Of a stretch of 15,630 bases of DNA, positions 7,243 through 13,683 are shown in pieces. Every line of letters starts with the position of its first letter. Positions within the stretch are counted from its first letter, which is position 1. Both the position numbers and the translations under genes were made by a program. The stretch comes from Coriobacteriales bacterium (GTDB lineage Bacteria > Actinomycetota > Coriobacteriia > Coriobacteriales > UBA8131), in contig JAISUQ010000151.1 of NCBI GenBank assembly GCA_031272005.1, positions 1-15,630 of the forward strand, read 5' to 3'. The notes under the pieces were generated by a model. That model did no database searches, was not told the origin of the DNA, and saw only the letters and a list, made by a program, of their open reading frames with translations.

Positions 7243-7271
7243 TTGCATCGAACAAACGTACGATGTATAGT
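7243..7271 (+). promoter_or_regulatory. SOS-box-containing promoter of the small membrane-protein gene
   Basis: TTGCAT (7243-7248), a 17-bp spacer and TATAGT (7266-7271) form a good promoter. The spacer holds TCGAACAAACGTACGA (7248-7263), which matches the actinobacterial SOS consensus TCGAAC-N4-GTTCGA at all but one base. LexA bound here would cover the promoter, so the downstream genes should be induced by DNA damage. Confidence 0.85.
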
Positions 7272-7283
7272 GGAGGCAAACAA

Positions 7284-7451
7284 ATGTTCGGTTGGAGATT
7301 GAGGAAGTGGGGTAGAGCGATGCGTGACGAGATCATCAACGGCAGTTGGGCTGGCATCATGCCTGATGGGATGACCAGAGAGCAAAAGGTCCTGGCCGTG
7401 GCGATAGCCCTGATAGCGACGGTTTTACTGCTCATTCTGCCGAATCTTTGA
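7284..7451 (+). CDS. Predicted SOS-induced small membrane protein (possible division inhibitor)
   Basis: The 55-residue product has a basic N-terminal half (MFGWRLRKWGRAM), a polar middle with MTREQK, and a single C-terminal membrane segment (VLAVAIALIATVLLLILPNL). It has no LysM domain. Its place divergent from lexA and upstream of nrdR matches SOS cell-division inhibitors such as Rv2719c of M. tuberculosis, and YneA is likewise divergent from lexA in Bacillus. A similar role is inferred from position and regulation, not from homology. The start is ambiguous. ATG 7284 has an ideal GGAGG seven bases before it, but the predicted transcription start (near 7278) would exclude that site from the mRNA. 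An in-frame ATG at 7320 would give 43 residues with the same membrane segment. nrdR begins 77 bp downstream and may be co-transcribed. Confidence 0.75.
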   Translation: MFGWRLRKWGRAMRDEIINGSWAGIMPDGMTREQKVLAVAIALIATVLLLILPNL

Positions 7452-7528
7452 GCATGCAACAATATTTTGGCTTGTAACACCAGATGTTGAATGGTACCCT
7501 CATGAGACGGCCAAGAAATGGGGGTCCC

Positions 7529-7975
7529 ATGCGTTGTATTTCCTGTGGTAGTCAGGAGTCGAAAGTCATTGATTCACGTCCTTCCGAAGACGGGTTATCA
7601 ATCCGTCGGCGACGGGAGTGCCTGCGTTGCGCCACCAGGTTCACCACCTATGAGCGCCATAACGAATCACCGCTGATCGTGGTGAAGAACGACAAGAGCT
7701 CGGAGTCCTTCGATCGCAACAAGTTGCTGCGTTCTCTGATGATTGCCACAGCCAAACGTGACGTGCCGCCAGCGCGTCTGGAACAGTTGATTGATGATGT
7801 GGAGTCGGAGATTCGTAATACCCTCAAAAACGAGGTTCGCTCCAAGGTCATCGGCGACATGGTGCTGGATCGGCTGCGGGAGATTGACGATGTAGCCTAT
7901 ATCCGCTTCGCCTCGGTGTATAAGGACTTCAAGGACATCGAGGAGTTCCAGACAGCTCTGCAGGGCATGAGCTGA
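7529..7975 (+). CDS. nrdR: Transcriptional repressor NrdR of ribonucleotide reductase genes
   Basis: NrdR senses ATP/dATP through an ATP-cone and represses ribonucleotide reductase operons. The start ATG at 7529 gives the canonical MRC(I)SCG N-terminus and 148 residues, the usual length; 15 further in-frame upstream codons are not family-like. The zinc ribbon uses C3, C6, C31 and C34, with the characteristic SIRRRRECLRCATRFTTYER around the second pair. The ATP-cone spans roughly residues 48-138 (VVKNDKSSESFDRNKLLRSL, then VRSKVIGDMVLDRLREIDDVAYIRFASVYK). The gene follows the SOS-controlled small gene and precedes dut by 31 bp, so a damage and nucleotide-supply transcription unit is plausible. 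No convincing NrdR box was found in front of it. Confidence 0.96.
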   Translation: MRCISCGSQESKVIDSRPSEDGLSIRRRRECLRCATRFTTYERHNESPLIVVKNDKSSESFDRNKLLRSLMIATAKRDVPPARLEQLIDDVESEIRNTLKNEVRSKVIGDMVLDRLREIDDVAYIRFASVYKDFKDIEEFQTALQGMS

Positions 7976-8006
7976 CGGCTGTCTGGCAGGAGCATCACAG
8001 ACAGTC

Positions 8007-8447
8007 ATGGCTGGCATCGAGGTCAGAATCCAACGCCTGGACAGCGAATTGCTGCTGCCAGCCTACGCCTATCCAGGTGATGCCGGGTTGGATTTGCGGG
8101 CCGCCTCGGCGTTGGAGATCGCCCCCCAGCAGCGGGCGCTGATTCCCACGGGTATCAAGGTTGCCATCCCCGAGGGCTACGCCGGATTCGTCCAACCCCG
8201 CAGCGGTCTGGCGGCCAAAGCCGGGTTGACTCTGGTCAACACCCCGGGCTTGATTGACAGCCATTACCGTGGCGAGATCGTGGTGATCGCCCTGAACACC
8301 GACCTCAATCAGCCAATCCGGATTGCCAAAGGCGACCGCATCGCCCAGCTGGTGATCCTGCCGGTGCCCCTGGTGACACTGCTGGAGGTGCCGGAGCTGG
8401 ACGCCACCGAGCGCAGCGAAAAAGGCTTCGGCAGCAGCGGCTTGTGA
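8007..8447 (+). CDS. dut: Deoxyuridine 5'-triphosphate nucleotidohydrolase (dUTPase)
   Basis: It hydrolyses dUTP to dUMP and pyrophosphate, keeping uracil out of DNA and supplying dUMP for thymidylate synthesis; it acts as a cytosolic homotrimer. At 146 residues it has the standard length, and all five trimeric-dUTPase motifs are visible: AGLDLRA (26-32), PRSGLA (64-69), GLIDSHYRGE (81-90, with catalytic Asp84 and Tyr87), RIAQLVI (111-117) and the C-terminal GFGSSG (140-145). The last lacks the usual longer RGxGG lead-in, reading RSEKGFGSSG instead. The ATG at 8007 has only a distant AGGAG (about 14 nt upstream). It lies 31 bp after nrdR on the same strand and 72 bp before hisC. Confidence 0.95.
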   Translation: MAGIEVRIQRLDSELLLPAYAYPGDAGLDLRAASALEIAPQQRALIPTGIKVAIPEGYAGFVQPRSGLAAKAGLTLVNTPGLIDSHYRGEIVVIALNTDLNQPIRIAKGDRIAQLVILPVPLVTLLEVPELDATERSEKGFGSSGL

Positions 8448-8519
8448 TTCGGCGCCGGCAACTGCGCTATGATGTTCACTGTCCGCAATTCTCAAGTAAT
8501 ACGAAAGCAGGAATAACCG

Positions 8520-9626
8520 ATGGACTGGAGCAAGTTTTTCCGCACCAACCTTGAGCAGGTGCTGGCCTACCAACCCGGCTTGCGCGAAGAGCAGATTCGC
8601 GAGATTGCCCAGGTAGACACGATTCACAAGCTGTCCTCCAACGAGAGCCCGTTGCCGCCGTTTGACTCGGCGCTGGCGGCGATGGCAGCCAAACTGGTGG
8701 AGCTCAACGAATACCCGGACGGCTCGGCGCATGAGCTTACGCAGCTGCTGGCCTGGCATTACGGTGTGCCGCCGGAGCAGATCGTCTGCGGCAACGGCTC
8801 CAACGAGTTGATTGACAACATCGCCGAGACCTGCCTGCAACCAGGCGACAACGTGGTCTATTGCTGGCCGTCGTTTATTGTCTATCGCTCCTCCGCTCAG
8901 ATCGCTGGCGCCGAGTATCGCGAGGTGGCCTTGCGTCCGGATGGCGTCTTTGATCTGGATGCGATGCTGGCCCAGGTGGACGAGCATACCAAGATTGTTT
9001 ATGTCTGCTCACCGAATAATCCCTCCGGTGGCATTGTCACCGCCGCTGAGTTTGAGCGTTTTCTGGCGGCTCTGCCAGAGCAGGTGCTGGTGGTGGTGGA
9101 CGCCGCCTACGAAGAGTTCATCGACACGGATACTCCGGAGGGCGCCGCCGCCCTGCAATCTACCGCCTTCTTCGATGGCCAGCGGCCGCTGGTGGCGCTG
9201 AAGACCTTCTCCAAGATGTATGCCCTGGCGGGGATACGCTGCGGCTACGGTCTGGTGCCGGAGCCCCTGGCGGAGTACCTGCACAAGGTGCGCGAGCCCT
9301 TCAACGTCAACACCGTGGCTCAGGCCGGCGCCCGGGCCTGTCTGGAAGATGACGCCGAGGTGGCCCGCCGGCGGGCTCTGAATGCCGCCGGGCGCGCCCG
9401 CCTGTATCGCTGCTTTGAGGCTCTGGGTCTGCCGTTTTATCGCTCTCAGGCTAACTTTGTCTGGGTGGAGGTGCCCACTCCGGCGGCCACTTTTGATGAG
9501 TTGCTGCAGCGTGGCGTCATCGTCCGCAGCTTCCCGGGCACGCACGGATTGCGTGTCGGTGTTGGCGATGAGTCTGGCGTAGATGCCACGGTAGCCGCCT
9601 TTGAGGAGCTGTTCGGTGAGCAGTAA
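8520..9626 (+). CDS. hisC: Histidinol-phosphate aminotransferase
   Basis: This PLP-dependent class I/II aminotransferase converts imidazole-acetol phosphate to histidinol phosphate in histidine synthesis. Family members often also transaminate aromatic keto acids, which fits its pairing with tyrA. The 368 residues are of normal length. Family hallmarks are KLSSNESPLPPF (37-48), EYPDG (64-68), GNGSNELID (91-99) for phosphate binding, SPNNPSG (164-170), DAAYEEF (194-200) and the PLP-binding Lys232 in TFSKMYALAGIRCGYG. The ATG at 8520 has AGGA about 8 nt upstream. A TATGAT at 8468-8473 in the 72-bp gap after dut could be a -10 element, but no matching -35 at normal spacing was seen. The end overlaps tyrA, implying translational coupling. 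Confidence 0.93.
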   Translation: MDWSKFFRTNLEQVLAYQPGLREEQIREIAQVDTIHKLSSNESPLPPFDSALAAMAAKLVELNEYPDGSAHELTQLLAWHYGVPPEQIVCGNGSNELIDNIAETCLQPGDNVVYCWPSFIVYRSSAQIAGAEYREVALRPDGVFDLDAMLAQVDEHTKIVYVCSPNNPSGGIVTAAEFERFLAALPEQVLVVVDAAYEEFIDTDTPEGAAALQSTAFFDGQRPLVALKTFSKMYALAGIRCGYGLVPEPLAEYLHKVREPFNVNTVAQAGARACLEDDAEVARRRALNAAGRARLYRCFEALGLPFYRSQANFVWVEVPTPAATFDELLQRGVIVRSFPGTHGLRVGVGDESGVDATVAAFEELFGEQ

Positions 9627-10914
9627 ACCCAGCAAGCTGCCCTTTGACTCGGTGTTGATAATTGGCGTGGGCCTGATTGGCGGCTCGCTGGCCGCAGCCC
9701 TGAAGACCCTGCCCGGTGGCGGACCGTTGGTGCGTGGGGTGGATATTGAACGCCACGCCATTATGGGGGCGCTGGAGAAGGGCTACATCGACGAGGGCGC
9801 CATCGTCAGCGGGGCTCAAGCCATCACCGCCTCCCTGGTCGCAGCGGCTGCTACGGCGGCAGCGGCGGCGCAGGGGAGCAATGCTGCGCAGGCAGCTGGA
9901 GAGGTGCTGGCTCCCGGCGAGGTGCAGGCTGCCGGCGAGGTGCAGGCTGCCGGTAACGCCCAGGTCGCCGCCTGGTTGACTGGCGCTGCGGTCGACCTGG
10001 TGGTTCTGGCTACGCCAGCCATTGCGGCCGAGGAGTGGTTGCAGTGCATCGAAGCCAGCGGCTATGGTGGCGCCATCACCGACGTGGCCTCCACCAAGGG
10101 CGTTGTCTGCGCGGCCGCGGCCGCGTCTCTCTGTGACTCCACACGCTATATTCCCGGGCATCCGATGGCCGGCAGTGAGGTCAGCGGTATCGACGCCGCT
10201 CGCAGTGGGTTGTTCAGCGGCGCGCACTGGATTCTCTGCCCGGATGAATATACAGACAACGCGTTGTACCTCAGGATGCACGAGTTCGTCAGTCAGCTGG
10301 GAGCGCGGCCAATCTCGCTGGCTCGCGAGGAGCACGATAATGCCATCGCCATCGTCAGCCATGTGCCGCATATGGTGGCCAGCGCCCTGGTGCAGTTAGC
10401 AGGCGAGCATGCTGGCCAAAGCCAGGAACTGTTTCGGCTGGCCGCCGGTGGCTTCAAGGATACTACGCGTATCGCCGCCGGCTCGCCGGAGCTGTGGTGC
10501 GGTATCGCCTTGGATAACCAGCAGGCCCTGGCCCGGGGATTAGGCGAACTGAAGGCGATTATCGAGGACTTCGAACAGTCGGTGGCCGCTCGCGACCGTC
10601 GTTGGCTGTTGCGCCTGCTGGAGAATGCCGCCCAGCTGCGCAGTTCCATCCCGGCCGCCTGGGTGCCGGATTCCTCCAAGCTGGTGGAGGTGCGTATCCC
10701 GATGGCCAATCGCTCTGGCGTGATTGCCCAGGTCACCGGCTTTGCCGGCAGGAGCGGTTGCAACATCCAGAGTATCGACATCGACCACATAAATGAGAGC
10801 AGCGCCATCCTGGAGTTGGTGCTGACCGACGAAGGCGACATCGGCGGCTTCTCCAAACAATTGCTGGACGCCGACTTCGACGTCACTTTCCGCCCTCTGA
10901 CCCCGCAGGAGTGA
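9616..10914 (+). CDS. tyrA: Prephenate dehydrogenase with C-terminal ACT domain
   Basis: It oxidises and decarboxylates prephenate to 4-hydroxyphenylpyruvate with NAD(P)+ in tyrosine synthesis. The chosen start is GTG 9616, with AGGAG 7 nt upstream inside the hisC end, giving 432 residues and an 11-bp overlap with hisC. The Rossmann motif is GVGLIGGSLA (17-26). Further hallmarks are LATPAIAAEEW, DVASTKG, YIPGHPMAGSEVSGI and HDNAIAIVSHVPHMVASAL, which contains the catalytic-region His. A C-terminal ACT domain (about 355-430, IPMANRSGVIAQVTGFAGRS) probably gives tyrosine feedback control. An Ala/Gly/Glu/Gln-rich insertion (about residues 73-120) interrupts the Rossmann fold before the LVVLATP strand; part of it is three 18-bp tandem repeats, probably lineage-specific. 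A neighbouring aminotransferase could complete tyrosine synthesis. Confidence 0.93.
   Translation: MSSKPSKLPFDSVLIIGVGLIGGSLAAALKTLPGGGPLVRGVDIERHAIMGALEKGYIDEGAIVSGAQAITASLVAAAATAAAAAQGSNAAQAAGEVLAPGEVQAAGEVQAAGNAQVAAWLTGAAVDLVVLATPAIAAEEWLQCIEASGYGGAITDVASTKGVVCAAAAASLCDSTRYIPGHPMAGSEVSGIDAARSGLFSGAHWILCPDEYTDNALYLRMHEFVSQLGARPISLAREEHDNAIAIVSHVPHMVASALVQLAGEHAGQSQELFRLAAGGFKDTTRIAAGSPELWCGIALDNQQALARGLGELKAIIEDFEQSVAARDRRWLLRLLENAAQLRSSIPAAWVPDSSKLVEVRIPMANRSGVIAQVTGFAGRSGCNIQSIDIDHINESSAILELVLTDEGDIGGFSKQLLDADFDVTFRPLTPQE
9901..9954 (+). repeat. Three 18-bp tandem repeats inside tyrA
   Basis: The units at 9901-9918, 9919-9936 and 9937-9954 read GAGGTGCWGGCTSCCGGY. The second and third differ only at the last base; the first differs at two further positions. 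They encode (EVLAPG)(EVQAAG)(EVQAAG) in frame, within a low-complexity Ala-rich insertion of the nucleotide-binding domain. In-frame repeat length allows expansion or contraction without frameshift. Confidence 0.9.
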
Positions 10915-10930
10915 GGTCCAGCATCAATGC

Positions 10931-11030
10931 CAGGGTAGAAGGGCTCGATGAATCGAGACCCTACGGTGTTACACGGATTGCAGGCCGCTCTCCCACAGAG
11001 GCGGGTTTCGAACCCGGCTCTACGGTGCGA
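10931..11030. repeat. Two hairpin repeats filling the tyrA/nuclease convergent gap
   Basis: The first unit has GGGCTCGA (10941-10948), TGAA and TCGAGACC (10953-10960) followed by CTACGG, and is clearly related to the core at 14966-14991 (GGGCGCGATGAATCGCGCCC then CTACGG). The second unit is a stem GAG-G-CGGGTT (10998-11007) with AACCCG-G-CTC (11011-11020), again followed by CTACGG. Between convergent genes they may act as bidirectional terminators or mRNA-end stabilisers. The TAG stop of the nuclease gene lies at the foot of the second hairpin. Confidence 0.65.
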
Positions 11031-11640
11031 GCTTCTCCAGAGTCCTGGCGTAGCGGGTATCGGGTGGGTAGCGTTTGGCCTGGGCGTGGCCGGACTGCAC
11101 CAGACGGGCGTTGAGCATCCAGGCGGCTATCTGCTCAGCATCGTCTGCCTCAGTTGGCACCTGCAGCCAGACGTAGCGCAGCAGCCGGTCGTACTGGTCG
11201 CGGTCGCTGGTGTCCTTTTGCAGCCAGAGGGTCTGCCCGGGGGTCAGCAACTCGGAGAGCCAGGCGGAGGCGGCCGCGCCCTCAGGCGTGTTCTTGCTCT
11301 CATCGGGATGTACGCTCTCCGGCGCGTCGATGCCGATCAGGCGCACGGTATCCTCCTGGCCGGAGATTCTGACGATAATGGTATCGCCATCCACCACCCG
11401 CACCAGCGTGCACTGCTCAAACCCCTCCACAGCGCCAGCTGAGTTGGTGCCAACAGAATCTACAGTGTCATCGCTGCCTTCACTGCTGGAGTTGGTACTG
11501 GCACCGGCAGTCGCATCGGCTGCCGAGCCAGCCTGTCCGCTCTCCAAACCCGCTGAAAGACCAGTCAGCAGCTGATAAAGCACCACGCCGACAAAGACAA
11601 TCAGCAGCAGTGCGGCAAGCAGGGTGTTACGGGTTTTCAT
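11020..11640 (-). CDS. Membrane-anchored thermonuclease (SNase-like) protein
   Basis: The 206-residue protein belongs to the staphylococcal-nuclease family. An N-terminal membrane segment or signal anchor (LLAALLLIVFVGVVLYQLLTGL, about 6-27) is followed by a Ser/Thr/Gly/Asp-rich linker (about 30-75), so the catalytic domain is probably extracytoplasmic. The nuclease domain (about 76-206) has VRVVDGDTI (Asp84 for Ca binding), VRLIGIDAPE (Arg100, Asp105, Glu108) and DQYDRLLRYVW (Arg152). These correspond to the Asp21, Arg35, Asp40, Glu43 and Arg87 region of the staphylococcal enzyme, so activity is expected. AGGA lies about 8 nt before the ATG at 11640. It starts 45 bp after the AhpF-like gene on the same strand, so it may be the last gene of that operon. 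Its stop codon is made by a dispersed repeat. Confidence 0.88.
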   Translation of the reverse strand: MKTRNTLLAALLLIVFVGVVLYQLLTGLSAGLESGQAGSAADATAGASTNSSSEGSDDTVDSVGTNSAGAVEGFEQCTLVRVVDGDTIIVRISGQEDTVRLIGIDAPESVHPDESKNTPEGAAASAWLSELLTPGQTLWLQKDTSDRDQYDRLLRYVWLQVPTEADDAEQIAAWMLNARLVQSGHAQAKRYPPDTRYARTLEKLAP

Positions 11641-11685
11641 AGTAAATCCTGAACTCTATTGGATTCTGCCTTAAGCAAGTCTACC

Positions 11686-13623
11686 TCAGCGCAGCAGCTC
11701 CAACAGTTGCGGAAGCTGTTTTTTGCCGAAGCTGATCTGCTCGGGGCGGCCGGATTGATTGATAATCAGGCAGGGGACGCTCATCACGTTGTAGTGCTGT
11801 TTGAGTTCGGGATAGAGACGCAGGTCGTAGGCGGCAGCGCTGACCAGCGGGTTGAGGGCGGCGATGCGCTGGGCGGCCTGGACCACATCCGGGCAGTTGG
11901 TGCAGGACAGCGAGACCAGTACGCTGAGCGCAGTCGGCTGGCTGATGGCAGCGATTTCGGCAGCCAAGCCCTCATCCAACGGCTGGCCGGGGCCGGAGAT
12001 ATTATATATCCCCAGGATAAACGACGTGGTCTCGTGTCCGCCGGGCACGCCGTGGAAGCGGAGATTGCCGCTTTGGCCATCAGCGCGCAACAGCTCCACA
12101 TAGGGCAGGTTGGGCGCCCCCAGCGGGCCCTGCAGCTGCGGCGTTGTGGGAGGTCTCCTGGTGGCACGCGGGCTCTCCGGCGCGGTGGGAGGTTCCGCGC
12201 CGGACGCCTCTTCGGAGGCTGCGTTGGGGAGCGCAGCAGATATGGTTTGGGTATTCAGACTGAGCTTGTCGCTCAACCCCGCCAGCTCCTGCAAAAAGGC
12301 CTGCAGCTCAGCAGCAGCGGGACTGTCGTCGAGCACGGCCTGGAGAATCACCGGCTGCTGCATGCGGGAGAAAACCGTATCCAGCTGGGCCCGCATTTCG
12401 GCGTCGAAGAGCTGGCCAATGCTGGTTGGGTTGGCAGCGGTGGCGGTGGTGTCGCCGCTGGTAGCGGTGCCGGCGGTGTCGCTGACGGGAGTGCCGCCGC
12501 CACTGCCGGCGATGCCGCTGATGGGAGTGCCGCCGCCGGGGACGTTGCCGCCGGGGACGTTGCTGCCGGGGACGTTGCTGCCGGGGACAACGGCGGCAGG
12601 AGTAACGCCACTGGCAGCGACGTTGCCAGCGGGCGTGGCCGGGGGTTTTTGCGGCACGATGCCGGTGCGGGCTTGAGCAGCTGCTGCCCAGCGCTCCAGT
12701 TCGGTAGCGGCGATGGCGCCGTCAGCCGTGGCCGTGACCACCTGGCGCAGGTTCTTGATGCAGACATCCCCTGCAGCATAAACTCCATCCACGCTGGACT
12801 TGCGGTTGGCGTCGGTGACGACGTAGCCGGCCTCATCCAGCTCCACCAGGCCTTGCAGCAAGCCAGTGGAAGGCTCATAGCCAGCAAAGACAAACACGCC
12901 AAAGCCTTCGCCATCAGGCGGGCGGTACTCCTGAACGGTGTCGGCAGCATGGTCGCGCCAGCGCAACAGACGCAGTTGGCTGTCGCCGGCCACCTCCTCC
13001 ACCGTGCAGTTGAAGCGGACTTCGATGTTTGGGTCGGCCAGCACCTTCTCCACCACGGATTGCGGGGCGCGCAGTTGGTCCTTGCGCACCAGCATCGTCA
13101 CCTTGCGGGCAAAGCGGGTGAGAAACATCGCCTCCTCAGCAGCGGCCAGGCCACCACCAACGACGAAGATGTCCAGTCCGGAGAAGAACTCGCCGTCACA
13201 GGTGGCACAGTAGGCCACGCCGCGACCCTTGAACTCGCTCTCGCCCTTGAAGCCGACCTGGCGCGGATGGGCGCCGGTGGCGATGACCAGCCCAAAAGCC
13301 TGGTAGTCGCCGCGATTGGTATGCGCGGTACGCAGGTCGCCAGCCAACTCCAAGCCAGTGACCTCAGCCAGGACGAACTCAGCGCCGAAGGCCTCGGCCT
13401 GCTGCTGCATGGTGGCCGTCAGCTCACGGCCGCTGGTCAGACCAGCCCCGGGATAGTTGGCGACCTCATCGGTGATGCGAATCTGGCCGCCGAACTCCTC
13501 CTTCTCCACTACCAGCACCCGGTAGCGGGCGCGAGCCAGATACAGCGCGGCGGTGATACCAGCCGGGCCGCCACCAACGACGATGACATCAAAGATACGG
13601 TCGCTGTCCACAGTTGGCTGCAT
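11686..13623 (-). CDS. Domain-swapped AhpF-like peroxiredoxin reductase (thioredoxin reductase domain first, AhpF N-terminal domain last)
   Basis: Predicted NAD(P)H-dependent flavoprotein that reduces the adjacent AhpC. From the ATG at 13623 (GGAGG upstream) it has 645 residues. Residues 10-315 are a thioredoxin-reductase fold: FAD motif GGGPAGI (17-23), redox pair CATC (139-142), NAD(P) motif GGGLAAAEEA (156-165) and GVYAAGDV (280-287). A Pro/Gly/Thr-rich repetitive linker (about 320-400) follows. Residues 400-645 match the tandem thioredoxin-fold N-terminal domain of E. coli AhpF: the LFDAEMRAQLD...LDDSPAAAEL...LSDKLS half, then SLSCTNCPDVV with Cys574 and Cys577, and the cis-Pro segment NVMSVPCLI. 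A second linker (466-505) splits that domain. Classical AhpF has the opposite order. It follows ahpC by 60 bp on the same strand, which strongly supports partnership with AhpC. A homologue could be annotated simply as thioredoxin reductase (trxB). Confidence 0.92.
   Translation of the reverse strand: MQPTVDSDRIFDVIVVGGGPAGITAALYLARARYRVLVVEKEEFGGQIRITDEVANYPGAGLTSGRELTATMQQQAEAFGAEFVLAEVTGLELAGDLRTAHTNRGDYQAFGLVIATGAHPRQVGFKGESEFKGRGVAYCATCDGEFFSGLDIFVVGGGLAAAEEAMFLTRFARKVTMLVRKDQLRAPQSVVEKVLADPNIEVRFNCTVEEVAGDSQLRLLRWRDHAADTVQEYRPPDGEGFGVFVFAGYEPSTGLLQGLVELDEAGYVVTDANRKSSVDGVYAAGDVCIKNLRQVVTATADGAIAATELERWAAAAQARTGIVPQKPPATPAGNVAASGVTPAAVVPGSNVPGSNVPGGNVPGGGTPISGIAGSGGGTPVSDTAGTATSGDTTATAANPTSIGQLFDAEMRAQLDTVFSRMQQPVILQAVLDDSPAAAELQAFLQELAGLSDKLSLNTQTISAALPNAASEEASGAEPPTAPESPRATRRPPTTPQLQGPLGAPNLPYVELLRADGQSGNLRFHGVPGGHETTSFILGIYNISGPGQPLDEGLAAEIAAISQPTALSVLVSLSCTNCPDVVQAAQRIAALNPLVSAAAYDLRLYPELKQHYNVMSVPCLIINQSGRPEQISFGKKQLPQLLELLR
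12533..12592 (-). repeat. Four 15-bp tandem repeats in the AhpF-like protein linker
   Basis: The units at 12533-12547, 12548-12562, 12563-12577 and 12578-12592 read CYGCCGGGGACGTTG on the plus strand, the last one diverging at its end. On the coding strand they encode the in-frame series VVPGS-NVPGS-NVPGG-NVPGG. More degenerate repeats (GGAGTGCCGCCGCC) flank them upstream. They form the flexible linker between the reductase and thioredoxin-fold parts. Confidence 0.88.
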
Positions 13624-13683
13624 GCTGAGCCTCCTTGGCAAAACAGAGCGATTGGGTTGCAGGGTTGGGTGCAGGGTTTAACG

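Noticed and set aside
7452..7528. Possible NrdR box (CAACAATATTTTGG) upstream of nrdR
   Set aside because: It is not symmetrical, matches the known ACAC-ATAT-TTGT-type consensus poorly, and no second box at the usual ~31 bp spacing is seen.
8442..8473. TTGTGA ... TATGAT promoter for hisC-tyrA
   Set aside because: The spacer would be 20 bp, too long for a standard promoter; only the TATGAT is mentioned as a possible -10.
7995..8987. 330-codon open frame on the minus strand opposite dut and hisC
   Set aside because: Both plus-strand genes have complete family motifs; this frame is a reverse-strand shadow spanning two genes and their gap.
9517..10371. Long minus-strand open frame opposite hisC/tyrA
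   Set aside because: It covers the hisC-tyrA overlap and the tyrA tandem repeats, producing repeated HLAGS peptides only as a by-product; no start signal.
10998..11022. tRNA-like T-arm (GGGTTTCGAACCC)
   Set aside because: No acceptor, D-arm or anticodon stem of correct spacing is present on either strand, and the sequence fits the local repeat hairpin ending in CTACGG.
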